64,000 nucleotides of DNA from positions 1 through 64,000 of the forward strand of contig NZ_JALKEV010000016.1 in NCBI RefSeq assembly GCF_023017105.1, in the 5' to 3' direction. This stretch comes from Halalkalibacter sp. APA_J-10(15). GTDB lineage: Bacteria; Bacillota; Bacilli; Bacillales; Bacillaceae_D. Made by a program: the position numbers and the translations under genes. Numbering within the stretch: position 1 is the first letter of the stretch; the number at the start of each line of letters is the position of its first letter. Shown here piece after piece: positions 8,420 to 17,847 of this stretch. Under the pieces are notes generated by a model. That model was not told the origin of the DNA. It saw nothing but the letters and a program-made list of their open reading frames with translations, and made no database searches.

Positions 8420-8948
8420 TTCTATTCATCTCCTTTCGCACGTTTTTAATGCCATAATGGACCCTAGACTTAACAGTACCAGCTTTTACTTTTAACATTT
8501 CGCCAATTTCTTCATACGTATAGCCATAATAATAATGCAACAATATTGGCATTTTAATCGATGTTTCTAGTTGGTTGAACTCCGCAAAGTAATCACTCCA
8601 TTCCATTTGTAGTTGATCACTTTTCCACTTTAATTGCCTCGACAGGATCACCTTCATTTGTTTCATTAAATTGATATCACGCTTTTCCTTCCTCTTTTTG
8701 TCAACGTACACACGTGAGGCAATTGAAATAAGCCAAGTCGAAAATTTACTATCTCCACGAAATGTATGTAAACGTAAATACGCTTTTAACATCGTATCCT
8801 GACTTATATCAGCACTAATTTGCTCATCTAATGTTAATTTAAGTAAATAATTAAACAAAAATGAATAATAACGTTTATATAACATCGAAAAGGCCTCTTC
8901 TTCTCCTTGCATTGCACGTTCAATGAGTATCCAATCATCTTCCTCCAT
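8412..8948 (-). CDS. sigY: ECF RNA polymerase sigma factor SigY
   Basis: A 178-residue ECF sigma factor. Region 2 (about 20-90) includes ADISQDTMLKAY and FSTWLISIASRVYVDKKRK. Region 4 (about 125-175) includes IPILLHYYYGYTYEEIG-like PILLHYYYGYTYEEIGEM and GTVKSRVHYG, which is nearly the B. subtilis SigY sequence. The five genes downstream match yxlCDEFG in order, and the upstream promoter matches the SigY consensus, so identity rests on three agreeing lines. In B. subtilis the factor is autoregulated and has a very small regulon. Confidence 0.92.
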   Translation of the reverse strand: MEEDDWILIERAMQGEEEAFSMLYKRYYSFLFNYLLKLTLDEQISADISQDTMLKAYLRLHTFRGDSKFSTWLISIASRVYVDKKRKEKRDINLMKQMKVILSRQLKWKSDQLQMEWSDYFAEFNQLETSIKMPILLHYYYGYTYEEIGEMLKVKAGTVKSRVHYGIKNVRKEMNRIE

Positions 8949-8980
8949 TTAAAGCCTCCTTATTATGTGGACATTATTGT

Positions 8981-9006
8981 GACGTTTGGAGATATATAAT
9001 CGTTCA
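8981..9006 (-). promoter_or_regulatory. Autoregulatory SigY promoter
   Basis: On the minus strand TGAACG (9006-9001) and CGTC (8984-8981) are separated by exactly 16 bases. This fits the TGAACG / CGTC promoter known for sigY in B. subtilis. It lies 33 bases ahead of the sigY start codon, with AGGAGG in between at 8952-8957. Confidence 0.82.
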
Positions 9007-9078
9007 TTTAATCTAAAAAAATTAATAAAATTTTTTTAGAGCGTCGTCTTTAGTTGCTACAATTACTATTTTCAACCT

Positions 9079-9125
9079 GAAAAAAGGTGCTTGATAAGGT
9101 TAAATGTAACCTTATCAAGCACCTT
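9079..9125 (-). terminator. Intrinsic terminator of cysJI
   Basis: A perfect 19-base stem (9084-9102 with 9107-9125) with a 4-base loop. On the minus strand the hairpin is followed by six T. It lies 13 bases after the cysI stop. Confidence 0.9.
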
Positions 9126-9137
9126 TATCAAATACAG

Positions 9138-10856
9138 TTATTCATGGAAATTCGTTCCGTCTGTTGTTGCTTTAATCACACCTGTACGAACAACGAAATC
9201 ACCAAAATGCTCGCCATCTTCTCTCTCTTTCGCATATCGTGTAAGCAGTTTCTTCAATTCAGATAAAATGTCTTCTTCACCAATATTTTCACGATATAGT
9301 TTACTTAAGCGACTCCCGTCATGGGCCGCACCTATATACATATTGTATTTACCTGGTGCTTTTCCGATGAACCCAATTTCAGCAAGTGTTGGCCTGGCAC
9401 AGCTGTTAGGGCAGCCAGTCATTCTAATCGTAATTTCCTTATCACGTAAACCAGCCTCATCTACAATCACATCCACTTTATCAATAAGTGTTGGTAAATA
9501 GCGCTCCGCTTCAGCCATTGCAAGGCCACAGGTTGGTAACGATACACAGGCAAGTGAACTACGGCGTAATGCTGAATAAGGAGAACCATCCGTTAAACGA
9601 TACTTTTCAATAATTTCAGTAATTTGCTTTTTCTTCTGACTCGTGACATTAGCAATGACAAGATTTTGATTAGCTGTTAACCTGAAATCACCTGTGTGGA
9701 TTTCAGCAATCTCTCTTAATGCTGTCATAAGCTTATAATCATCCGTATCAACTATACGACCACCTTGTACAAATAAGGTGTAGTGCCATCTACGTTGCAC
9801 ACCTTTTTCCCAACCATAACGATCACCATTATGGTCAAAATGAAAGTCGCGCGCGTCCTCAAGCTTCCAACCGAGACGGTTTTCTAGCTCTTCGACGACA
9901 TTCTCTAATCCTAAACGATCAACCGTATACTTAAACCGAGCATTTTTACGAACAGAACGGTTACCGTAATCGCGCTGTATCGTAATAATTTTCTCAGCGA
10001 CATCTACCATTTGCTCTGGCTTACAAAAGCCAATAACCTTTCCAAGCTGAGGATAAGTGGCCGTGTCACCATGTGTCATACCCATACCGCCACCAATGGC
10101 TACATTAAATCCAACGAGTTTGTTGTTTTCAATAATCGCAATATAACCAATATCTTGAGAGAAAACATCAATATCATTAGATGGTGGAACGGCGATACCA
10201 ATTTTAAATTTTCGCGGTAAGTATAATGGACCGTACATGGGTTCAACTTCCTCAACCTCAGGTGTACTTGCTACTTTCTCCTCATCTAACCAAAGCTCAT
10301 GATAGGCTTTTGTACGTGGCAATAAATCATCACTTAGCTTTTTAGACCATTCGAATACTTCAGCATGAACAGCAGATTGATATGGGTTTGGATTACACAT
10401 CACATTACGGTTTACATCGCCACAGGCTGCAATCGTATCAAGCATCGAAGCATGAATCTCTTGAATCGTTTTCTTCATGTTCCACTTTAAAATTCCATGC
10501 ATTTGAAATGCTTGACGAGTCGTTAGCTTCAACGTGCTATTTCCATACTTTTGTGCTAATTCATCCATTACGAGCCATTGTTCAGGTGTCGATACTCCAC
10601 CAGGTGTACGAACTCTAAGCATAAATTGATAAGCTGGTTCTAGTTTTTGTTTTTGCCTTTCATTACGTAAATCACGGTCATCTTGAAGATAACTTCCATG
10701 AAACTTCATAAGACGATTATCATCATCAGGAATTCCTGAAGTGATTTGATCTAGCATCGATTCCTCTAATGATCCACGTAGGTAATTACTTTCTTCTTTT
10801 ATTCGTTCAACATCACTAGGTGAACCTTCAGGTGCTGTTAACTTTTGATTAGCCAT
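9138..10856 (-). CDS. cysI: Assimilatory sulfite reductase hemoprotein (beta) subunit
   Basis: NADPH-dependent sulfite reductase beta subunit of 572 residues, which reduces sulfite to sulfide using siroheme and a [4Fe-4S] cluster. The cluster cysteines are visible as C437-x5-C443 (CVSLPTC) and C482-x3-C486 (GCPNSC). [12 protein letters not shown] and [11 protein letters not shown] in the first third are the siroheme and substrate region. It follows cysJ by 26 bases in one transcript. Length and motifs are normal for the family. Confidence 0.94.
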   Translation of the reverse strand: MANQKLTAPEGSPSDVERIKEESNYLRGSLEESMLDQITSGIPDDDNRLMKFHGSYLQDDRDLRNERQKQKLEPAYQFMLRVRTPGGVSTPEQWLVMDELAQKYGNSTLKLTTRQAFQMHGILKWNMKKTIQEIHASMLDTIAACGDVNRNVMCNPNPYQSAVHAEVFEWSKKLSDDLLPRTKAYHELWLDEEKVASTPEVEEVEPMYGPLYLPRKFKIGIAVPPSNDIDVFSQDIGYIAIIENNKLVGFNVAIGGGMGMTHGDTATYPQLGKVIGFCKPEQMVDVAEKIITIQRDYGNRSVRKNARFKYTVDRLGLENVVEELENRLGWKLEDARDFHFDHNGDRYGWEKGVQRRWHYTLFVQGGRIVDTDDYKLMTALREIAEIHTGDFRLTANQNLVIANVTSQKKKQITEIIEKYRLTDGSPYSALRRSSLACVSLPTCGLAMAEAERYLPTLIDKVDVIVDEAGLRDKEITIRMTGCPNSCARPTLAEIGFIGKAPGKYNMYIGAAHDGSRLSKLYRENIGEEDILSELKKLLTRYAKEREDGEHFGDFVVRTGVIKATTDGTNFHE

Positions 10857-10882
10857 GTTGCATTACTCCTTCCATTCTTAAA

Positions 10883-12712
10883 TCAATAAACATCTCGTTG
10901 GTAACGTTTTTGTTGCTGCATTTCTGAAAGGTATTGTTCTGCTTGTTCACGGTTCATCTGTCCTTCATGTTCAATAATAGTGATCAACGTTTCGTGAACA
11001 TCATGTGCCATATGCTTCTCATCACCACAAATGTAAATAACAGCACCTTCTTGAATCCATGAGTATAGCTCCTTACCTTGTTCACGCATACGATGCTGGA
11101 CATACACCTTTTCATCAGAATCACGCGAAAAAGCAACATCCATCTTCGTTAAGACTCCATCCTTTAACCATTGTTGCCATTCCGTTTGATATAAGAAATC
11201 TGTCATGAAATGTTGATCACCAAAGAAGAGCCAAGACTTCCCTTCAGCTTCTGTTTCTTCACGCTCCTGCATGAATGCTCTAAATGGTGCAATTCCTGTT
11301 CCTGGACCAACCATAATAATCGGTGTATCTGAATGATCAGGAAGTTTGAAGTTAGGATTCTTTTGAATATAGACCGGAATCGTATCACCTGATTCTAGAC
11401 GTTCAGCACAAAGAGTAGAGCAAACACCTTTGCGATTACGACCATGAGACTCGTAACGCACAGTTCCAATTGTTAAATGCACTTCTTCTTCATTTGCCGT
11501 ATAACTACTTGCGATCGAATACAAGCGACCAGGCATTTTCCGGAGAATTGAAATAAACTCCTGAGCGGATACACCCCAAGGTCCAAAATCTTGAACTAAA
11601 TCTAATACATCACGTCCGTTTATATACTCCTTTAATTCCGCTTCTTTTCCAGCAGAGAGTAGTTCACGTAAAGCATCATGATTAGATAGCTTTAATGCTT
11701 GCTCTAATAAAGGCTTAGTCAAAACAGTAATTTCGAAATGCTTCGTAAGTGCTTCTTTTAATGACAGGACATCACCTTGTTTGTTAACTGTCACTATTTC
11801 TTCTGAATCCCAGTTTAACTCGTTCAAAAGTAAATGAACTAACTCTGGATCGTTTTCAGGATAAATCCCTAACGCATCACCCGGTTCATATGTAAGACCT
11901 GAACCTTCTAATGATAATTCAAGATGGCGCGTCTCTTTATTTGAACCACGACCGTTCAAATTTAAATTTTCTAACACTTCTGCTTGAAACGGATTGGTTC
12001 GTGAGAATTCACTTTCAACAGATGAAGCTGTCGCTGTTTCTGCTAACACTTCTGTTGACTGTGTTACTCCTTCATTTAATCCATTAAGAACGCCTTCAAT
12101 CCATTCTGCCGCAGGCTCATCAAAGTCTAAGTCACAGTCTACACGAGGATGTAAACGTGTACCTCCCAGCTCTTCTAATCGTTGATCGAATTCCTTGCCT
12201 GTTTGACAGAAAAATTCATATGAGCTATCGCCAAGTGATAAGACTGAGTAGCGAAGTGAGTCTAATTTAGGTGCGCGCTTCCCATGAAGAAACTCATGAA
12301 ACGTTAATGCATTATCCGGTGGATCACCCTCACCATGAGTACTCACAAGAATGAGTAGGTTTTCAACCTTTTTTAAATTTTTTGGTTTAAAGTCACTCAT
12401 AGAAAGAACCGTACAGTTAAAACCTTTTGTATCTAACATCTTTCCTGCTTGTTCAGCAAGACCTTGCGCATTGCCGGTTTGTGATCCAAATAAGATCGTT
12501 ACATCCTTAGAAATCACTTGTTCCACGACTGGTGTAACATTAGTAGCTGTAGTATTTCCACTAGATTGATTTCCAGTTACTGAAGCAGCTTGTGTAGCTG
12601 CTAAATATCCTGTTAACCAAATTTTCTGTGATTCTGTTAATGTTGGTAAGAGCTTATTTAATTGCTCTACCTGTGCTTCATTAAACGGACTGTTCAAAAC
12701 ATGAAGTTGCAA
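10883..12712 (-). CDS. cysJ: Sulfite reductase flavoprotein (alpha) subunit
   Basis: NADPH-sulfite reductase flavoprotein of about 609 residues. A flavodoxin-like FMN domain (ILFGSQTGNAQGLAEQAG, THGEGDPPDNA) is followed by a FAD domain (RLYSIASSY, GVCSTLCAERL) and an NADPH domain (GPGTGIAPFRAF). I place the start at TTG 12712, giving MQLHVLNSPF as in B. subtilis CysJ, with GGTGG six bases upstream. A GTG at 12727 would put the ribosome binding site inside the gene. It passes electrons to the CysI encoded just downstream. Confidence 0.93.
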   Translation of the reverse strand: MQLHVLNSPFNEAQVEQLNKLLPTLTESQKIWLTGYLAATQAASVTGNQSSGNTTATNVTPVVEQVISKDVTILFGSQTGNAQGLAEQAGKMLDTKGFNCTVLSMSDFKPKNLKKVENLLILVSTHGEGDPPDNALTFHEFLHGKRAPKLDSLRYSVLSLGDSSYEFFCQTGKEFDQRLEELGGTRLHPRVDCDLDFDEPAAEWIEGVLNGLNEGVTQSTEVLAETATASSVESEFSRTNPFQAEVLENLNLNGRGSNKETRHLELSLEGSGLTYEPGDALGIYPENDPELVHLLLNELNWDSEEIVTVNKQGDVLSLKEALTKHFEITVLTKPLLEQALKLSNHDALRELLSAGKEAELKEYINGRDVLDLVQDFGPWGVSAQEFISILRKMPGRLYSIASSYTANEEEVHLTIGTVRYESHGRNRKGVCSTLCAERLESGDTIPVYIQKNPNFKLPDHSDTPIIMVGPGTGIAPFRAFMQEREETEAEGKSWLFFGDQHFMTDFLYQTEWQQWLKDGVLTKMDVAFSRDSDEKVYVQHRMREQGKELYSWIQEGAVIYICGDEKHMAHDVHETLITIIEHEGQMNREQAEQYLSEMQQQKRYQRDVY

Positions 12713-12828
12713 CAAATTCCACCTCACAATTAAATATAAACTAATCTTACTTGATTTTATGTAATAGGACTAGTTTTGACATAAAAATCATTCATTATTT
12801 CGGGTATAATTAAAAAATGATTACTATA

Positions 12829-12857
12829 ATGATAGCTTCACTATTCCTATAAGTCAA
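12829..12857 (-). promoter_or_regulatory. SigA-type promoter of cysJI
   Basis: On the minus strand TTGACT (12857-12852), 17 bases, TATCAT (12834-12829). The spacer contains TATAGGAATAG, which recalls sites described for sulfur regulators such as CymR, though I cannot confirm that. The leader before cysJ is about 110 bases and shows no riboswitch I recognise. Confidence 0.5.
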
Positions 12858-12914
12858 GTTGGTTTTACTGCTAAATGCTTTATTTTTCACGTTTCATCAT
12901 TTTTAAACAAAGGA

Positions 12915-12943
12915 GAAGTCCGCCTTATAAAAAGGTGGACTTC
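12915..12943 (-). terminator. Hairpin after tenA
   Basis: GAAGTCCGCCTT (12915-12926) pairs with AAGGTGGACTTC (12932-12943), 12 positions with one wobble, loop of five. The T tract that follows on the minus strand is broken (CTCCTTTGTTT). It lies 19 bases past the tenA stop. Confidence 0.65.
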
Positions 12944-12961
12944 AATGCACATGGAATATAA

Positions 12962-13627
12962 TTAAACTGGCCACTCTTCTAATGTATAGGCCATCTCCCA
13001 GAACATATATTCATACTTACTACTCGTAACAAAAATGTCCTCCATTCTTTTCTTCTCATCCTCAGAAGCTTTACTCGCCCAATCATCTAAGCGGTTAATT
13101 TGCTCTTGAACAAGATCTCCAAACCACTCATCACCATACGTATCAATCCATTTTTGATAAATGGCTACCCCCGGTTTAGCTCCCTTAAATTTCTCACCGA
13201 TTTCCCAATAAAGCCAATAACACGGTAAAATAGCAGCAATCACATCTCCCAGTGTTCCTTTATAAGCCGATGCAAATAGGTGATTCGTATAGGCAACTGC
13301 CGTAGGTGCAGGGTTTTCAACAATTATGTGCCCTTCTTCTGATAACCCCAGCTCCTTCGCAAATCCTTCATGTAGCATATGCTCAGCATCAAAGGTCGAC
13401 TTGGCATGAAACGCCATTCGACTCGTTGTGTAGAAGTCCATTGCTTTAGCAGCACCAATCGATTGAACCTGTGCAAATTTTGATAAATAATATGAATCTT
13501 GTTTCACATAATGCTTGAACGCTTCAAGAGATAAAGAACCATCAGCTACCCCTTTTACAAATGGATGTTCAAAGCTTGCATTCCAAATTGAATCAACCTG
13601 CTTTCTTAAATGTTCCGAAAATTTCAT
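12962..13627 (-). CDS. tenA: Aminopyrimidine aminohydrolase (thiaminase II)
   Basis: A 221-residue TenA family protein. It hydrolyses aminomethyl-pyrimidine breakdown products of thiamine to HMP for salvage. The catalytic Cys is residue 136 in ILPCYWLYWEIG, equivalent to Cys135 of B. subtilis TenA. Asp44 in VKQDSYYL and Glu residues in the C-terminal YEYMFWEMAYTLEEW block complete the site. It is last in a TPP-riboswitch operon after thiX-thiY-thiZ, the same grouping described for base-degraded thiamine salvage in B. halodurans. Confidence 0.93.
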   Translation of the reverse strand: MKFSEHLRKQVDSIWNASFEHPFVKGVADGSLSLEAFKHYVKQDSYYLSKFAQVQSIGAAKAMDFYTTSRMAFHAKSTFDAEHMLHEGFAKELGLSEEGHIIVENPAPTAVAYTNHLFASAYKGTLGDVIAAILPCYWLYWEIGEKFKGAKPGVAIYQKWIDTYGDEWFGDLVQEQINRLDDWASKASEDEKKRMEDIFVTSSKYEYMFWEMAYTLEEWPV

Positions 13628-13633
13628 TAAAAG

Positions 13634-14392
13634 TCATCCCTTCCATTCCTCTTTTTGTAAAGATTGCATTAATTGTTTTTTTAACGATAAATACTCTTCT
13701 GTTACGATCATTTCTTTCGTTCTTGGTCTTGGTAGCTTTACGCTATATTCAACTAATACGTTTGTAGGTTTTGGAGCCATGACACAGATTCTATCTGATA
13801 AAAAAATAGCTTCATCAATACTATGTGTAATAAACAATACTGAACGTCGTAATTTGCTCCAAATTGATAGAAGCCATTCATGCATGTGTTCTCTTGTTAA
13901 TGCGTCAAGCGCTCCGAAAGGCTCATCTAACAACAAAAGTTCTTTTTGATGGAGAAATGTCCTTAATAGGGCAGCGCGTTGTTTCATTCCACCTGAAAGA
14001 ACATGCGGATAATAATGCTCATAGCCATCAAGTCCGAATAAAGGTAAGAGTTCAAACGCCTTTTTCTTAGATTCTGCTATATTCTGCTTACTAATTTCTG
14101 CTCCTAATAGAGCATTTTCTAATACTGTTTTCCACGGTAAAAGTAAATCTTTTTGCATCATATAACTTGCATGATTCCGTTGACCGACAATCGAATGGCC
14201 ATTAAGAAGAATTTCACCAGCGCTTGGTATCTCTAAACCAGATATTAAATTGAATAATGTACTTTTTCCACATCCACTAGGTCCAATAAGGGAGACAAAT
14301 TCCCCTTTTTCAATATAGAGATGCAAATCATTAATGACGTTAGTTTGATCAGAGAATGTATAGTGAATATTCGATAATTGTAAATGCATCAT
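13634..14392 (-). CDS. thiZ: Thiamine-precursor ABC transporter ATPase
   Basis: A 252-residue ATPase of the nitrate/sulfonate/thiamine-precursor (SsuB/TauB-like) group. Walker A is GPSGCGKST (37-45), the signature LSGGMKQR is near residue 135, and Walker B LLLLDEPF follows. It lies 6 bases before tenA and 10 bases after thiY. It energises uptake of formylaminopyrimidine-type thiamine fragments by ThiXY. Confidence 0.88.
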   Translation of the reverse strand: MMHLQLSNIHYTFSDQTNVINDLHLYIEKGEFVSLIGPSGCGKSTLFNLISGLEIPSAGEILLNGHSIVGQRNHASYMMQKDLLLPWKTVLENALLGAEISKQNIAESKKKAFELLPLFGLDGYEHYYPHVLSGGMKQRAALLRTFLHQKELLLLDEPFGALDALTREHMHEWLLSIWSKLRRSVLFITHSIDEAIFLSDRICVMAPKPTNVLVEYSVKLPRPRTKEMIVTEEYLSLKKQLMQSLQKEEWKG

Positions 14393-14402
14393 ATCTCCTT
14401 TT

Positions 14403-15482
14403 CTAAGGAAGAAACTGATTCGTCATCGCTTCTTCAATTGGTACATCTACTTCAATCAATTCATTATCTAGCATCCATTCGGTATAAGTACTCCAAACAT
14501 CTGTGCTTTGATACCCCCACTTCTCCGCCTCTCCTTGGTAACGTTCACTTAACCACTCCTGAGAAGCACGTATTAACTCAGCATCTGTTTCGGGAGTTGC
14601 CTCGATTAAGATGTCTGCCGCTTCATCGACATGATCAATGGCAAATTCATACCCACGACTGATGGCATGCATAAATTTCTCAACAAGCTCCGGCTGTTCT
14701 TCAACAACAGAATCACTACTAATAATAACTGGAGAATAATATGAAAAAACTGGATCGATATCCGTTAAATAAATCATGTTTATATCTTCACCACGTACCT
14801 CTGCCTCAACACCTGTCCACCCATAGAAAATCCATTGAAAATCAATTTCCCTTGATGTATTAACGAAGAAGTCAGACGTTCCCACCGTGACATTTTCAAC
14901 TGTTGAAGAATCAGCATCTACTGTACTCATTACTTCTGATATCATCACATCTTCCTGTGGAGATCCCCAGCCACCATACGTCTTTCCTTCAAAATCAGAA
15001 GGAGAAGTGATATCTTTTTCAACTGGTGAAGCAAATCCCGACGTATGCTCTTGAATAATCGCAGCTAATGAGATAACCGGAATATCACTTGAGCGGGCTA
15101 CCGTTACATTATCCTGTGAACTTATTCCAAAGTGAGCTTGACCAGAAGCGACGATTTGATCCGCTCCTTCTAACGCTGGTTCGATGATTGTAATGTCTAA
15201 GCCTTCTTCCTCGAAATACCCATTTGCTTTAGCCACATAAATACCAGTATGGTTCGTGTTAGGAACCCAGTCCAGTACAATTGTCGCTTCTAGTCGTTCA
15301 TTTTTTTCCTCTATTGTCTCTCCCATTTGTTCATCTTTTTCATCTGTTGATTCTCCCAATTGTTCATTATCTGCTTCATTTAGTTCAGTCGAATCGTCAT
15401 TGCTCACATCCTCTGAACCACATCCTATTAAAGCAAAGCTAGTCATAACACTCATGATGATGATTGATAAACCTTTTTTCAA
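14403..15482 (-). CDS. thiY: Thiamine-precursor binding lipoprotein (NMT1/THI5 type)
   Basis: A 359-residue lipoprotein with lipobox ALIGC at Cys21. Then comes an acidic linker of about 45 residues containing imperfect E-x-x-D/E-E-x repeats, unusually long for this family. The NMT1-type domain starts at LDWVPNTNHTGIYVAKANGY (about residue 72) and includes YGGWGSPQEDVM. That family binds pyrimidine moieties of thiamine. Its start overlaps the thiX stop by four bases (15479-15482). Confidence 0.9.
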   Translation of the reverse strand: MKKGLSIIIMSVMTSFALIGCGSEDVSNDDSTELNEADNEQLGESTDEKDEQMGETIEEKNERLEATIVLDWVPNTNHTGIYVAKANGYFEEEGLDITIIEPALEGADQIVASGQAHFGISSQDNVTVARSSDIPVISLAAIIQEHTSGFASPVEKDITSPSDFEGKTYGGWGSPQEDVMISEVMSTVDADSSTVENVTVGTSDFFVNTSREIDFQWIFYGWTGVEAEVRGEDINMIYLTDIDPVFSYYSPVIISSDSVVEEQPELVEKFMHAISRGYEFAIDHVDEAADILIEATPETDAELIRASQEWLSERYQGEAEKWGYQSTDVWSTYTEWMLDNELIEVDVPIEEAMTNQFLP

Positions 15483-16267
15483 CTTTGTCCACTTCCTTTT
15501 TTCATATGCTTATATTTCCAAGGCATCGTCCATCTACTAATAAGGACGATGATTAAAAATAGGAAACAACTTAATAATGATATAATCACAATCGAAACAA
15601 ACACTTTATCGGTTGCAAAAGAATTTTGAGCTCGAACTAAATAAATACCTAGACCTTTGCTTGCTCCGACCCACTCAGAGATTACTGCAGCTAACACACT
15701 GTAGGTTGCACCAATTTTCAAACCAGTAAATAAGTATGGGAGTGCATGTGGAAATCGAACATAACGCATTGTTTGCCAACGTGAGCTACCCATTGATTGT
15801 AATAACCTCATCATATCCCGATCACTCGATTGCAAGCCTTCGATCATGTTCACAACTACAGGAAAAAATGTTACTAAAGCGACGACTAACACCTTTGGTA
15901 GAATGCCATATCCAAACCAAATAATGAGTAAAGGTGCAATCGCTATAATCGGAATCGTTTGGGAAAAGAGAAGCAATGGATACACACTCTTTCGTAATAT
16001 TGCTGATGCATCAAGTGATAAAGCAATGACCAATGCAACGATAATCCCCAAACTAAAACCAAGTAATGCTTCAATAGCAGTAATCCAAATATGTTCTGGC
16101 AATAATGTCCACGACTCACCAAATGCCAGAAAAATCTCAGATGGAGCTGGTAGAATATAAGGTTCTATGTCGGTGACCCGAACGATAAGCTCCCATATGA
16201 GTACAAACATAACGACAGTGACAATGGCTGGTAATCCAGCTTTTGTCGCACCCTTCAAATCTTTCAT
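15479..16267 (-). CDS. thiX: Thiamine-precursor ABC transporter permease
   Basis: A 262-residue BPD-type permease with about six membrane segments. The EAA-type loop SMGSSRWQTMRYVRFPHALPY lies at about residues 160-180. It is the first gene after the TPP riboswitch, so the whole thiX-thiY-thiZ-tenA unit should be off when thiamine pyrophosphate is plentiful. Confidence 0.88.
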   Translation of the reverse strand: MKDLKGATKAGLPAIVTVVMFVLIWELIVRVTDIEPYILPAPSEIFLAFGESWTLLPEHIWITAIEALLGFSLGIIVALVIALSLDASAILRKSVYPLLLFSQTIPIIAIAPLLIIWFGYGILPKVLVVALVTFFPVVVNMIEGLQSSDRDMMRLLQSMGSSRWQTMRYVRFPHALPYLFTGLKIGATYSVLAAVISEWVGASKGLGIYLVRAQNSFATDKVFVSIVIISLLSCFLFLIIVLISRWTMPWKYKHMKKGSGQS

Positions 16268-16351
16268 GAATACCCCCTCTTACTATATAAAACTACAACA
16301 ACACCTTTCCGTAGAATTGATCTTCCTCTTCCCCGATTGGACTTCCAAGCA

Positions 16352-16389
16352 GCAAAAAACGTCTACATGCATGGAGGCATGTAGACGTT
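16352..16389 (-). terminator. Riboswitch-controlled terminator of thiXYZ-tenA
   Basis: Stem AACGTCTACATGC (16358-16370) with GCATGTAGACGTT (16377-16389), then six T on the minus strand. It lies about 30 bases downstream of the aptamer and 85 bases before thiX, the usual expression platform for transcription termination. Confidence 0.87.
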
Positions 16390-16419
16390 CATTTAATACA
16401 CGTATACAAATTAGTCATA

Positions 16420-16508
16420 CATCCCTCCGCTGGAATTACCCAGATCAGGTTAAAGGGTCGATGTCTTCAACGGGACATCCTCTCAGCCAACCTCATAGCT
16501 CCCCGAGT
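16420..16508 (-). ncRNA. TPP riboswitch (THI element) ahead of thiX
   Basis: On the minus strand the conserved blocks appear in order: GGGGAGCT, GGCTGAGAGGATG, GACCCTTTAACCTGATCTGG, GGTAATTCCAGCGGAGGGA. These are the P2, J3/2 and P4/P5 signatures of the TPP aptamer. A terminator hairpin follows. Confidence 0.96.
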
Positions 16509-16527
16509 ACTATTCAATTTCTAGTAA

Positions 16528-16556
16528 ATGATACCACACTATCGATTATTAGCCAA
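16528..16556 (-). promoter_or_regulatory. SigA-type promoter of the thiX operon
   Basis: On the minus strand TTGGCT (16556-16551), 17 bases, TATCAT (16533-16528), about 20 bases before the aptamer begins. Confidence 0.5.
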
Positions 16557-16569
16557 ATGATTTATTCAA

Positions 16570-16767
16570 CTAACTCATTAACTCCGCAATCCACCATAAA
16601 AGTAAAACAACGACTAGAATAATAGGAAACACAAGAAAGTAAATCCATGACATATGTTTCATACTTTTTTTACTATCATATTCTTCATCATTAGCTGCTG
16701 TTAATTTTAAAGTGATGACAAGTGCAACGACACAAACGACAAATGAAAGCAAAACAGGAAATAGCAT
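16570..16767 (-). CDS. Small membrane protein with two membrane segments
   Basis: A 65-residue protein. The start at ATG 16767 is set by AAAGGAG at 16774-16780; a longer frame to 16800 would swallow this site. Hydrophobic segments lie at about 2-22 and 40-60, joined by a charged, cytoplasm-like loop with NDEEYDSKKS. I recognise no family. Its stop lies just upstream of the thiX promoter region; it is transcribed in the same direction but probably separately. Confidence 0.6.
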   Translation of the reverse strand: MLFPVLLSFVVCVVALVITLKLTAANDEEYDSKKSMKHMSWIYFLVFPIILVVVLLLWWIAELMS

Positions 16768-16907
16768 ATGTGACTCCTTTAGAAACATTAAGTTCTCCAC
16801 ATTGTAACATGACAGTTTTATAAAAACGAACTTTAATAAAAATTACTATAATAATATTATGTAAACCCATTAAATAGTAGCTCAAAAACAGAGCTATTAT
16901 TCATCCT

Positions 16908-17720
16908 TTACAAAGAAACATTCACTGCCTTTTTATTAATAAAATAAGTCCATTCCTTATAACCGATTTCTTTTAACCTTTTCCTGACTAGGTCAAAATC
17001 ATCCGCTATTCGCTCAGGTGTATGAGCATCTGAACCAAAAGTAACTGGAACACTGTAAAATAATGCTCGTTCTAGAATTTCATTTGCTGGATACCATCCC
17101 CCAACATCCTTTGTTTTACCAGATGTATTTATTTCAATTGCGACCTGTTCTTCTCCTATTATTTTTAACGTTTTGTCAACAACCTCCGTTTTTAAGTCTG
17201 AAAATGGAGGATAATATCCTTTCATCGCATCAATATGCCCTAATATTTGAAAAAATCCACTTTTAGCTGATAAAGCAATTTGTTCATAATAGCTTTCTTT
17301 CACTTGAACTCGTTCTGATTGAGTTAATGAATCAAATCGACCACGTTGAAAAATATTTATGTCGTGAATAAAATGGACAGAGCCAATAATATAATCAAAT
17401 GGATACAATTCGAATTGCTTATGGTAATGAATCATATGATCAATGAAGAAATCACTTTCAATCCCTAAAAGCACATGGATCCTACTTGCATACTTCTCTT
17501 TAAGCTGTAATACTTCCTCCACATAACTTTTAAATTCACTTTTCTTCATCGTAATCCCTGGATAGAGATGATCCTCCTCACTGTAGAAATGCGGAGTATG
17601 ATCCGAGATACCAATATAATCTAAGTTTAATTGAATCGCTTGTCTAATATAATCTTCAATTGTACCGATTGCATGTCCACAACGTTCGTGATGAGTATGT
17701 AAATCAAATTTAATCGTCAT
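16908..17720 (-). CDS. hisK: PHP-family histidinol-phosphatase-like hydrolase
   Basis: A 270-residue PHP superfamily metal hydrolase, close in length to B. subtilis HisK (YtvP). Metal ligands are visible in DLHTHHERCGHA (about 5-16), GISDHTPHF, LGIESDFF, ILGHIDAMK and the C-terminal FGSDAHTPE. The start is ATG 17720, preceded by AAGGGTG; the extension to 17753 lacks a site. It probably dephosphorylates L-histidinol phosphate. No other his gene is nearby, so this assignment rests on family similarity. Confidence 0.8.
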   Translation of the reverse strand: MTIKFDLHTHHERCGHAIGTIEDYIRQAIQLNLDYIGISDHTPHFYSEEDHLYPGITMKKSEFKSYVEEVLQLKEKYASRIHVLLGIESDFFIDHMIHYHKQFELYPFDYIIGSVHFIHDINIFQRGRFDSLTQSERVQVKESYYEQIALSAKSGFFQILGHIDAMKGYYPPFSDLKTEVVDKTLKIIGEEQVAIEINTSGKTKDVGGWYPANEILERALFYSVPVTFGSDAHTPERIADDFDLVRKRLKEIGYKEWTYFINKKAVNVSL

Positions 17721-17847
17721 CGTTTCACCCTTTACAATAAGTCCTTCAATCAAATCGAACTTATTTTACCATACTTCACTAAGTTATGGTGCTAATCTTT
17801 GCTACATACACTAAAAAGGATCGCTCTCTTTTTCGAACAAGCTGAAA

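Noticed and set aside
16167-16622. 151-residue plus-strand frame
   Set aside because: It covers the riboswitch, the terminator and thiX antisense, with no ribosome binding site.
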